From contig WBMV01001244.1 in assembly GCA_013396655.1 (NCBI GenBank), positions 186,001 to 250,000 on the forward strand: 64,000 bases of DNA. The letters run 5' to 3'. Below the pieces are notes generated by a model. It was not told the DNA's origin. It worked only from the letters and a program-made list of their open reading frames with translations, and ran no database searches. Numbering within the stretch: position 1 is the stretch's first letter; each line of letters opens with the position of its first letter. Origin of the DNA: Campylorhamphus procurvoides. Taxonomy: Eukaryota > Chordata > Aves > Passeriformes > Dendrocolaptidae. The translations under genes were made by a program, and so were the position numbers. This document shows positions 33,358 through 44,476 of the stretch, piece after piece.

Positions 33358-36227
33358 GTTGGGGAACCTAGCAGAAAAAATTAAAATAATAATAATAAAT
33401 AAATATATAATGCTCACCACTGTTGTGTAATTTCCATCTGATATGTGTCCATTGGATCAGGGAATCAGATTTCAACATAAGGTGACCCACTTGGTTCCTA
33501 CCTTGTCTTCAGGTGGTAAAAGGTATTTTTATCATGGATGAGGGCAGGACAAAACCCTGATGACATGGAGTCAGTTAAGTATTAGCTTGCAGAGGCATTT
33601 TCATGATGGCTTGGCTGGATGTTATGCAGCCTATTCAGGCATGTGGAAGGGCTGGGCAGAGAGGCTAGACACAAAGGGAAGAGGCCTGGGAAGAAGTAGC
33701 GGAGGGTAAGTGTGATATATCTTCCTTCAGGAGATGCAAGACATGAGAGGATTCCTGTATTCAAAGTGCTCTTTACTTCCTTGAGCAAGTTGTGGGGAAA
33801 TGCATCAACCAGAACATGCCATGGACTATACCACTAGCACAGAGCCAACCTTTTTGTGCCTGACATGACATCTTTGGTACACTGAGGAGAACTCTATGCC
33901 TTAAACAGAGGGTTTATGTGGCAGGTGTTTGGTCAAAAGGTTTCTTCTTTTATCCACATGGAAGACTTGATTTCTTCCAAGTACTTCTAAAACATGAGGA
34001 ACTCCTGGCCAGAGACAAGCAATTCAGCAATATTCAAAGAAGACCTCTCAGGCTGGTGGTCAAAAGCTGCTAAAGCCCCTGCAGCCATAAGTGGTGCTTT
34101 GTTATGTGGTTTGTGATTGCTTATAAAGACCATTTTATGAGTTCTCTCAGCAACATCTCTCACCGCAGTTGTCAGCATCCTTCACATCTCGACCGCAGTA
34201 ATAAGACTGTAAATTCCACTTTCCAAGGTCCCTAGTTCTGCATTAGGGGAAGAGTTTTAATTCTTTGTCATAGCCTTTCTCCAGCCCTTTACCCCTCTCC
34301 TTCCCGTGCCTATGCATCTGAGAAGCCTTGAGTCAGTAATGTGATTCACAAAATGTCAGCAACAGCATTGGATCCTGAGCCTAGAGCAAGCAGAGTTGCA
34401 GGCTCTTAAAAAGTGGTTTGAATGCATTTATGTGACACTACTTACTTATGTAAATGGTCTGCATGATTTTAGCAGAACTATTCAGGAGTAAAAATTGTTC
34501 ATATGAAGAAGAGTTTCAACATCAATCATTTCTCAGTAAATGTTGGGTAAATGCTTATTTTTTAAAATAAGAAATTATTGTGGGAAAAGACCTGGTCTCA
34601 TCCTAGGGAGTACAGAATTGTTCTTTACTAAGTTAGCTAGGTGGGATTGTTAGACAAAGCTTCCTCTAGGGAGAGAGGGTTAGGAGGGAATGGATGGCAT
34701 CTACAGATATTTATTTGGGACATTAAAGTCTAATTCTCTGCCTGGAGAAGCTTTTCTGTCCTTCCTGACAGAAGGGGAGCTTCCAGCAATTAGGCACCTA
34801 ACTTACACACTGCTGCAAAATGGGATGAAGCCAAGTCACCATGCGATCAATTCTACTCCATGTGTCCAGCACAGCCATGGAAATTCAACTCTCGCAAAAT
34901 CTGTTCTTCCTGTAACTTCTGCTGTAACCTCCCCTGCGTCTTCTCTGCCCAGTCATCTATATTACCCTGGCTCAGATCTGATGCAGCTCAGCAGCACAAC
35001 CTTGGCCCACTTTTGAGTAAACCGTTAAGTGGTGAAAAAAAACAGAAAATAAGGTTAAGTAGGATTAGAAAGAGAAAATTACAGACAGAGGTACAATTAC
35101 AGATATGGGGAGTGTTACGAAATAAAATAGTTCACTACTCTCTGTGGAGAGACAAACAGATTGTTTAAGTTCATTTAATGCTGTGCTCATTGAAAATATT
35201 TCAATAAGCTCTGTCATTGGATCAGCACATATTAATAAAGTTATTTAAGAAACTCTATGTCAATCTCTTCCACTTTTTTTTAAGACTGTCCTCAGTGAAT
35301 TATAAGTAATAACTGAAATATGTCTGAGCTCACTAGTCTTTTTCTGCCCTAGGAGCTGTAAAAAAGTTTTTCATATTATACTGGTCAATTTGTCTTTTTA
35401 GTAAAAAAGAGAAACTCCCAATTTTCATGGCAGAGAGAAAATGCACCTAAACATTGAGACTTGTTAATACTCCTGAGTTGTGTGTCATATCTTTATAACT
35501 TATTAAGTTCTCCTGTGTTAAAACTTCAGTTGGAAACATGACTTGCTAAGGTCAGGTTAAACTGGTTAAATAAACAGCAAAAATATATTTAATATAAATT
35601 TAAGAACAATCAAATTATTTTGAAGTTCCAACTTTACCAGAAGAAAGTGCCCGCCCTTCATAAAAGATAACTATAGAAAATTCCAGGGCCTTCCACTCCC
35701 TAAAAAAAGTGTTGATCAGAGCTTTGAGGTGTAGCTACCCATCTTCCTCCAGAAAGCAAATATACAGACAAATCTAGTCACTTCTGCTACTTTTTCATTT
35801 CATCACAAGTAGTTTATAAAAAATGAAGAAAATTCTAATCTCTCAGATGACAATAAACAAAAAGGTTTAAAAATTACTCTTAACTATGTCCACCTAAGAA
35901 ATTTTTTCACCTGCATGGCTTTGCTCATCCAGTGAATTCTAGAGAATTTTTTTTTCTCTGATTGGTCCAGCTGGACTGTGGATTTGATCCATGCCTCAGT
36001 AAACCCCTCCTGCTGCTTACATCTTATTTTTTCAGGAGTCTTTCAAACCCAGTGTCACTTCAGTGCTGCTGAAAGCTTTTACACTTCTGTCTTGTCCTCT
36101 TCTGCTCTGGTTTACAGACTTGTCTAATTCTTTTTACAACAGCAATAATTTTCAGTGCATTCATCAATCACTTCTGGCTGAGGTAATATTAGGCATCTGC
36201 ATTGAGTGCATCCAGTCTCAGCTCAGT
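33358..36227. other. Unique, less AT-rich DNA; possible decayed frame
   Basis: Between 33582 and 34178 two minus-strand open stretches (68 and 63 codons) lie in the same frame, separated by about 66 codons containing a few stops. The 34690-35016 plus frame (108 codons, starts at ATG with G at +4) is serine-, threonine- and histidine-rich. Neither matches a family I know. Rough composition suggests something other than background, perhaps an old element or retrocopy, but this is weak. Confidence 0.3.
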
Positions 36228-36232
36228 TCAGG

Positions 36233-36975
36233 TGTACTGGTTTAAAGGTAAACCAGCAGGAGAAATGAAACCAACTCCAAAAAAGATTGCAAGTCAGAAT
36301 TACAATTTAATAAAAAGATCACAAGTACAACAATGCAGAGGAAAAATGTGTTTGACACACAAAAAACAGATGTATAACCCAGCACCCTGGGGCATGAATA
36401 AAATGGAGCTCACCAGCCCCTGTGCTGAGCACCACATAGCCCTCCCCTTAGTACAAAGTAAAAAGAAAGAGAAAACCTGTTGCTGACGATGATGTCCACA
36501 GTCTGGTCAACAGTAGCAGTTACAGTCCTGTTGAGGTCCTGATCCTCCTCTGGATCCCACAAGTCCCAAACCCCCAAGGTTATACATGCTTGGACTCAGA
36601 TGGGAGTGCCCAGTACCTCCCCCAGGGCGAGGAATTTCACAATGGGTGGTTTACTCTGTGAGTCGTGGGATATTCCTTGATGACCCATTAGCAGACATGA
36701 CTCCTCAGGCTGGGTGTGAAGGTATTAATTACTCCCCTCCCCAGAGGCAAATTATCACCCCTGAGTTATTGGTGTAAAGACTGGAAAACTTCCTTATCTC
36801 ACAGAGTTCCTAAACACCCAACTTGTAGCCTGAGGGGCCAGGTGTGCCCTGGGCAGCTGCTGCAAATGGTCAATTGTTAGCAGTCCATGAGAAAATGACG
36901 TAGAGTGTGTAGAATACAAAACCCTGGCCACACCCACACAGTGACAAACTGGTCCCGGGCACCATAACCAGAACA
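36233..36975 (-). mobile_element. Solo LTR, ERVL-like, with 5-bp TSD, minus strand
   Basis: The LTR has TG...CA ends on both strands: TGTACTGGTTTAAAGG at the left and ...CCATAACCAGAACA at the right. It is flanked by a perfect 5-bp duplication, TCAGG, at 36228-36232 and 36976-36980. It is homologous over its length to the LTR at 62367-63010, sharing GGTAAACCAGCAGGA, the CTCCCCCAGGGCG block, CACAATGGGTG and GGTGTAGAATAC-like blocks. A minus-strand ATTAAA (about 36307) fits a polyadenylation signal, which puts U3 at the right end. At 743 bp it is about 100 bp longer than the other copy. A 5-bp duplication fits ERVL integrases. No internal genes remain, so it formed by LTR-LTR recombination. Confidence 0.92.
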
Positions 36976-36980
36976 TCAGG

Positions 36981-39900
36981 TTACCCACAGCTGAGTCGTC
37001 AGTGAGTCTGAAGTCATGGTGCAGGATCTTGTGTTGGATGGATTTCTCTCTATTTGTCCTGTACTGCATCCCAAACAACCCGTCTGGTGAGCAGGCAGAG
37101 ATGCTCTAAACAGTAAAGCAATCTTTCCTCCTCGGCATGAGATTGTGCTTTGCTCAGTATAAAGCATACAGTACCCACACAACAAATGGTGATCAAGCAC
37201 CATATGCTGCTGGCAAACTGCATTAATATTAAAACAGATATATCGCATTTTGGTAATATTTTATAAGAAAGGGGTTAAATAAAATGGGAAATCAATTTGG
37301 GAGATTACCTTCTTTTTGGTTTTTTTCCTCCTTTTACAGAAAACCTACTGAAGAATTTAGGTCCTTTTCACAGTGAAAACTTAACACAAATGCCAACAAA
37401 CTGGTTAGATTTTCATGAAAACACAGCTTTCCAGGGTAGATCATTGTTACTTTCATTGTGTGCGATTTCTTGGTGGCTTTCTCAGAGTTTATTCTGGGAT
37501 TTCTGATTTGTTTGGTTTTTTTTGTTAAATAAAGTGTTTGAATAACTTCTACTAATTTCTTTTCAATTAACTTCCACACGGTAGACAAAGGATAAATCCT
37601 TACCACAGTGTATTTGAATGTTCTACTGAAGGTTAGGAGTAATCACAGATATTGTTGCATTTTTTCTCAGGCAGCATATAAGTAACAGAAATTGGGAATG
37701 ATTCCCAGCATTTTTGTCATCAATTGCCTTAACCACTTTTCTTTAATTTCTTTTCAAGAAAGGTGAAAAGATTTTAAGATTGAAACTTTCAATGTTTGAG
37801 AGAAAACTATAGTTTCTTGTATGGGACCTTACAGTAGAGTAGTATGAAATGCTTACCCTGTCCAAAATGTATGTATTGATAACTATGGCAGTAAATGAGA
37901 CATTTGGAACTTGCAGAGAAAATGATTTAATTTTCATCAAACCAGAATCCTGTTTGCTGTTCTATAGACAAACTCAAAGCCATGACTTCATTTTGGATTT
38001 GGTTCCTGTCAGAATCATTGAAGATGTTTATGAGGAGGTGTTTTATTTATAAGGAGAAATAGACAGATCAGTGAGATTAAAGAAGTAAATTTGGGAGATA
38101 AAAACAAATAAAAAGAAGTTAGGTTGCTTCTGAATTAAAGACAGAAAGAAAAATAAAAAAAGACACAATTATCGCTCTGAAAAGTCCCATAATCACTGAC
38201 TGATAAAGGGAAAGGATATCATAAGTGTCAGTACCTTGAACCCAGTGGGACCAGGCACAATACTTCTGACAGCACATTTTTGAAATTGTTTTGTGATACA
38301 CTGTGCATATTTGGTAAATCCTTCTCCCAGAGGAGAAAACTTTATCTATACCTTTGGCATAGAAGTTTGATATCCTGAATATATACTGAAGGTGCCTGGT
38401 TCTATGCAGTGACCTCCTACAACTCCGGAGCTACTCTAAACTGAAGTAGATTAATACATTGCTGATGAAATTAACAGATCTCTGCCTATTTACATTGGCT
38501 GAGGTTCCAAAGCTGCAAAGAGGTAAGAAATGACCCAGGTGTCCCAGTAAAGAGAAAGAAATATATAAAAATAGAATTCAGTTGAGGGCACATAAAAACC
38601 AAACAGAATTAACCAAGATTGTTTTGCATCATGTTCTTACAAAAAATGTTGAAGTGCATTACAGCAGCTGCAGTACATTCATGAGGGATTGAATTCATAT
38701 ATTAGTGGAAATTAATAGAAAACAGCAGAATGAGTTTAGATAAAGGTACATTCTTTTATTTGTGTCTTGCAACCAGACACCATCAAATTATCTATAAACA
38801 AAATAGTTGAAAATGAGGAGGTGACAGTAATTTAGGGTGAATTCTTATCATACACCATGTTTGCACCCTCATTCTTTTTAGTAGCCATCAACTGTTTCCA
38901 GAACAGCTACAGGTCTGAAAAACAGACCTCCAGATAGACAATTAACACTCTGTTTTCATAATGTATTATAAACAGTTCCTTCACCTCCTTTTCAAACACT
39001 GTCCCTATGCCCATCTGGATAAAATTGTTCATAACAAAAACTAATAAAAGCTTTAACCCTTGAACAAATAGTAAACCTTGAGCCTATAATTGGTTTTATA
39101 GCTTGGACTGAATTATATTACCTTATCCTTTATATCAGTTGTCAGAGAAGTATTTTATGATGTTGTGGTACAGCTGGTCAACTGAACACCTTACTAAGGG
39201 AAAAATTCAGTTGTGTCCAGGTCATAATTTCTAGAATTTTTTTATGTATCATATTTTAGGTGTATCACTTGGCCTCCAGCTGGATCAACATGGCACAGGT
39301 CTTCCTTTGGTTCTGTGCCATATCTATTAATATTGTTCTGAAGTTTCTCTTACCCTGTGAAGAGTGAAATGGCACTGGATGCCCACAGGCTGGCAACCAT
39401 ACTAAGCCCCATATCTTCATCAATTATAATCTGAACATAGACACTCATCTTAGATGCAGACAGCTGCGTTAAAAATACTTTTTTCGTTTGCATCTTGAGC
39501 TGATGCCCAAATACAAGTTAAACACAGCACTAATTGGAATTTAAAGAATATAGTATAAATATTTGGAAAGAATAGCATAGAAGTGCCTTCTCATAGACCA
39601 ATTTGGGTAAAACTCAGCTGTCTGCTAGTTTAAAGCAAGTTGAATGAGTTGTGATTAACTGAACCCTTGGCTGAGAGTGACTAATGAGTCCACTAACGTA
39701 ATTAAGAACAGAAATATATGTACAGGAGAGTCACAAAATGAGACTCAGTTAATAGCCAGGGAAATGATAATGGGGGTCTCCATAAACCTTAAAAAGAAAA
39801 ATAGTGGATTCAGCTCACCCAATTTTAGGCATTGAGTAGACCCCTGTGCCTGCTAGACTCTAAGCTTCTTTTATATACAACAGAGAGAAATATGAACATA

Positions 39901-40632
39901 TAGGGCAAAGTTCATCTTTCCTAGTTTATTAGTCTACATTAAGTTGAAATAAATTTCTTCCTAACAGTGTCTATTTCTCTTCACTGGCAATAAAAAGAAC
40001 CTAGAGAAACTATTTTAAATTCAGACATCTACATTTGATCAGAGGACTCCCACCTGGGTGTCTGTAGATAATAACTTGTCTTAGATCAGAGAGAAGCTCT
40101 GCACCACCTGCTCCAGACAGACTTGTCTAAAGCTCCAGCTCCACCAGAGGTAGCCTTCATTGACATGCCAATTACAGGAACAGCTGTATTTGTCCTTAAA
40201 TTTGCCCTGCAGCTAGAGATGTCTAATCCCACCCAGTAATATTATTATTACAAATATTTTAAAACTGTAGCACCCACAACCAGAGAAAGTGCAAACAGAT
40301 TGAATAAAAAAAATATAAATATTAATAATGTGTTCTCTTCAGCCATTCCACCAAAATTTGCCATTGTACAAGAGACCACGTGTGGAAACAAGTACTATCA
40401 TGAGGGGATTTGAGAAAACGTTGTACATCCAAAGAAAGAGACTTAGAGGAGGATTTAGAATTCAAATTAATTATGGCCAATGCTATCAACAAACATAGCA
40501 CAAATAAAATGGGAAAGAGCATAGTGAAAAAATATGCAAACTATTACCTTGTTTTGCTATCAGGAAAGCATCTAGCTAAAGGTGTTTGTTCTGCTGTCAT
40601 TGCAGTCAGTCTCTCAGCAGCCTGAAAGTTTA
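36981..40632. other. Unique AT-rich DNA; one candidate exon
   Basis: No transposon recognised. The only exon-like item is 37340-37435, listed separately. Other frames are below 95 codons and lack motifs. Confidence 0.45.
37340..37435 (+). other. Candidate internal exon (weak)
   Basis: A strong-looking acceptor, a long pyrimidine tract ending TTTTTTCCTCCTTTTACAG, precedes an open 96-nt stretch followed by a possible donor (CCAGG|GTAGAT). The frame gives NLLKNLGPFHSENLTQMPTN and continues WLDFHENTAFQ, with no low complexity. The length is a multiple of three, so skipping it would preserve a frame. I do not recognise the peptide, no partner exons are identifiable, and the donor is mediocre at +5. 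Such acceptor/open-frame/donor combinations occur by chance in large introns. Confidence 0.15.
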
Positions 40633-40686
40633 ACCTTCTAGAAGGTACCCAGCCTGTTGTTTGGCAACACAAGTTGCCAAGGCAAC
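40633..40686. promoter_or_regulatory. Cluster of palindromic motifs with a perfect RFX X-box
   Basis: Three motifs lie within 54 bp. ACCTTCTAGAAGGT (40633-40646) is a perfect 14-bp palindrome containing the heat-shock-element core TTCTAGAA. GTTGTTTGGCAAC (40656-40668) is an X-box with one good half-site. GTTGCCAAGGCAAC (40673-40686) matches the RFX consensus GTNRCC-N2-RGYAAC perfectly. RFX factors bind such sites, typically near promoters of ciliary genes or in enhancers. A short open frame starts at the ATG at 40717, 30 bp downstream (32 codons), but no gene is recognised. The cluster suggests an enhancer or a promoter of an unidentified transcript. Confidence 0.4.
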
Positions 40687-43659
40687 AGAAGGTGGTGACA
40701 ATTTTTCTTCTTCCTGATGGATTCTACCACTAAAATACAGAAATTGGGGTCCTCAACTGAAATGATGTCTTTCTGGAACGCATTTTTTTCATGTCATGTA
40801 ATCCCTGTCTCATAAAAGACACAAGTATTCTGAAATATTAAATGTGTTTATTTTAAAAACACATTGCTGTGTCACAGTGCATTTCATTTATTGTGATGAA
40901 ACTTGGAAGGCCGTTTGGAAGTTTGACATAATGGTCAAAAGAAAGCATACTGCTATTCTTGGCTTATCATCTTTTCTCTTGGTAAAACCAGGTAAGAGTT
41001 ATAAATAATAGAGCTTAAACTCTCCCTGTAGTTAACTACTTAAAATCTATTTATAACATTTTGCACAACTAGGTGCACATATGGAAAACCAGCAAGCATT
41101 TTTGTTGTATAGTTTGCAATGTTTATATAATAGCTTGAAGAGATAATACTTTTTAATTTTTGTTTGATACAAACAGGAAACATTCACTGAAGCATGGAAA
41201 CTCTCTTAAGGGAAGATGAGAAAGAGAAAAATCTGAACTAGAATCCTTCCTCCAAGTATAATGAAACTCTTGATTTGTTCACCATCAGGGAACAAACAAA
41301 ACTCTCACTCTTTTTCTCCTAGGCGTAACTTCACACATATTCCCCCTTGTTTAAACCCCACAAGGTTTTCCTTTGTGAGTCATTACTCAGTTCGATATAG
41401 AAATTCTTTTGAATGTCGCTTAAAGCTATTCTCCCATTGATCTTCACAATGACACGTCTCCCAAAGCAGATGGACTTGCTTTTCTCTTAACAAATGTCTC
41501 AAATGTTTTCATCCCCTTTTCAGAATAAATTTAGAGAGAATAAATTTCTTGATTTTTTTCATTTTGTACCTTTAAAAAATTCTACCATTTCTATTAAGGC
41601 AATTACTTTTGAAAACATTCAAATGTCTTTGTATACGGAGAGGAAAATCAGGCTTTTACATCTTTATATTAATATGCAAATAACATCTGACTTGAAAATT
41701 CAGAATTTTGTCTTAAGGTTTTAAATTTTCCCCTTGTCTCACATAAGATAATAATTGGGTTTCTTTGCATTGTCATGAAATGGCAGAGGGACAGATACCC
41801 CTGGAATAGTTTTTAAAATCTGACCCATATCATCTAACTATAACTTTGCAGATTTGCAGTGCAATACTTTTATTACATCCTGTAGTACAGAGTGAGAATG
41901 TCCTGCACTTGTTGGCACATGACTGGTATGCACTTTAGAGTCTCACAGTAAGCCAGAATACCTATTCACTATTACTCTGAGGATATATTTTCCCATCTCC
42001 GTCACACACCAGTGTATGAACAGAGTACACGTGTCCTTTCAGTCTTCTATTGCTGCCTCCTCACTGTAAATCTGGTTAATCATGGATCTTGACTATATAC
42101 ATATTCAGCCACTACAACCCAGCACTTTACTCAGATACAGTTTATCATTTTTTTTCAGCTTAATTTAGCTATTTAGTAAATATCCTAATCTCTAGCTTCA
42201 TTCGTGAGATTTTGTTGAAGAACAGGATAGCTGGGCAGCTAGAAATTAGAAGAAAACAGCAAAGTAAAATAAAGCAAAATAAAAGAAAATGTAAAAATAT
42301 TTTTCACTGGTTATATGAAATAGTGAATGATTTAGTCATATAGAAAAGCAGTTTTCAATTATCCAGTGTAATTTTATTTCTTTGTTACACCTTCAGTTTC
42401 TCCAAGTAGGTTTTAGCAAACTCAGTAAGCAGAAAAAATTAATTTATATATGTGTTTATGTTTGTCTATGTCCACATTTATTTAAAACCACTTGGCTTAT
42501 GAAACTGTTTTTCCAACATTATTAAAAATGTAAAATAAGTTAAAGCAAAAAAAAATATGTAATATATTTGCTGATCACAGAGTTGTGTAAATCTTTCTAC
42601 TATTCTACACAAACACATTTGAAAGCTCAAAAATGTTTTGAAATTTTAACGAAGTAAAGTATTACAGATAGATAAAACTGGAAAATTATGCTCAAGTATT
42701 TAAAGACATAAATATAAAGACTAATTATTATTTACGAAGTGAAATAAACACTTTGTTACTAGTCTCAGTAGTTTTCACCATTATGTATCAGTCATAGGAT
42801 AAGAGTAACTAGCACATATTATTCAAGAACAGAAAAATATTTGTTTGATTTCGTTAATAGAATGTCTAAATTCTAAACATAAAAGTCCTTATTAATTGTT
42901 ATTGCTAGTCCTTCAGATATGAAAAGTTAAGATATTAGTAGTACAAAAGGATAACACTTTACATTAATCTCACCCATCTACTAATTCTGCAGCTGTACTG
43001 ACTTGCAGGTATAATTAAGGTCAACTACTGAATAATTTGTTTATACGGAATGACTATGAAACTAGGCTGTTGGCTAAGCTTTATTTGCATTGTTGATTAA
43101 GAAGACTTCATCACTTTAAAATGCTCATTTTCATCATAAAGCACTGCTTTATATCTAAATCTTTAAACTGAATGAAGTTAGAACATGATTTCTGAAAACC
43201 TTTAACAATTTCTTGCGTCACTGTGTTTTGTAAATATGAACTTATACATATGTTCCTATTTTAACAAATTAGGTATAATATAAGCATGCATTTGATTTAA
43301 TACTGACCTTGCTGGTGGTTATACTAAACTTAGGGTACTTAAGCCCTGCAGTTCCCAGTGCTTACATGAAATTACTACAACAGGTAAAATTTTCATACCT
43401 TGCACAGCACACAAGGTATGCTTTTGCTGACATAAAGCAAACCAAAAGCAATTAGCAGAGATTGATGGGCAAAAGTAAAAATGTCTAATAGTATACTCTC
43501 CAGTAAAAGTTGAAATTTACCCCACCTAGCAGACACTTAGACCAGAAAGGCAATATTCTTCAGTTTAATTGGAAATAAGTTTCTGAGGCTACATTTTCCT
43601 ATTCATGAAGAGATGGCAAAGTTTCACATATATGGGACTACTAAGACACAAAGAAAAAA
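40687..43659. other. Unique AT-rich DNA, no gene recognised
   Basis: Apart from the 32-codon frame just after the X-box cluster and a motif-free 76-codon frame (41494-41724), nothing is visible. A-rich low complexity occurs at 42255-42290. Confidence 0.5.
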
Positions 43660-44476
43660 CCTGGACAGACTTAAGAAGTGGGCCCATGAGAACCTCATGA
43701 AGTTCAACAAGTCCAAGTGCAGATGCTGCACCTGTGTCAGGGCAATTTCAGGTATGAATACAGACTAGGGGATGAACAGATCGAAAGCAACACTGCAAAG
43801 AGGTCTGGAGGTTTCCAGTAGATGAAAAGGTTGACATGGGTCGAGAGTGTGCATTTGCAGCTCAGAAGGCAAACTGTATCCTGGACTGCTGGCCACCCCT
43901 GCTGGCAGCCAGAAAGGGGTGGCCAGCAGGTCAAGGGAGGTGATTTGCCCCTCTGCTCTGCCCTTGTAAGACCCCCATCTGGGGTACTGCATTTGGATCT
44001 GAAGTACTCAGCATAAGAAAGATGCGGACCTGTTGGAGCAGGTCCAGAGAAGGACCATAAAAATTGTCTGATGGCTGGAGCACTTCTCCTACAAAGACAG
44101 ACTGAGAAAGTTGAGTTTGTTCAGCCTGGAGAAGAAGCAGCTCCAGGGAGATCTCTTTGCAGCCTTTTAGTACTTAAAGGGAGGTTATAAGGAAGAGGGA
44201 GTGGGAATATTTCCACAGGCAGGTAGTGATAGGACAAGAGGGAAGAGTTTTAAATTAACAGAAGAGAGATGTAGATTATATGATAGGAAGAAATTCTTTA
44301 CTGTGAATGTGACAAGTCATGAATGCCCCATCCCTGGGGCCAGGTTGGATGGGGCCTTGAGCAACCTGGTCTAGTGGAAGGTATCCCTACGCATGGCAGG
44401 GGGTTTGGAACTAAATAATCTTAAGGCTCCTTTGAACCCAAACTGTTATACGAAACTATGAGGCTATGATTCTATG
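43660..44476 (+). mobile_element. CR1 LINE fragment, plus strand, with internal hairpin
   Basis: This is about the last 0.8 kb of a CR1 element. It opens with CCTGGACAGACTTAAGAAGT, GGGCCCATGAGAACCTCATG and the GCAGATGCTGCACCTG block, and continues through GGAGGTGATTTGCCCCTCTG, CCTGTTGGAGCAGGTCCAGA and GTTCAGCCTGGAGAAGA to a 3' end in CTATGATTCTATG. It is riddled with frameshifts, so no protein is possible. A perfect inverted repeat at 43886-43929 replaces sequence expected at that point of CR1 and is listed separately. Confidence 0.93.
43886..43929. repeat. Perfect 15-bp inverted repeat inside CR1
   Basis: CTGCTGGCCACCCCT (43886-43900) is the exact reverse complement of AGGGGTGGCCAGCAG (43915-43929), with a 14-nt spacer that holds its own small inverted repeat (CTGGC-A-GCCAG). 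The right arm is normal CR1 sequence (GTGGCCAGCAGGTC); the left arm stands where CR1 normally has a GGGCTGCATCAAAAG-like block. The left arm therefore looks copied in inverted orientation from the right one. Confidence 0.9.

Noticed and set aside
34690..35016. 108-codon plus-strand frame with ATG and G at +4
   Set aside because: Composition is not repetitive, but I see no motif, promoter or neighbouring exon; kept only as a note inside the intergenic entry.
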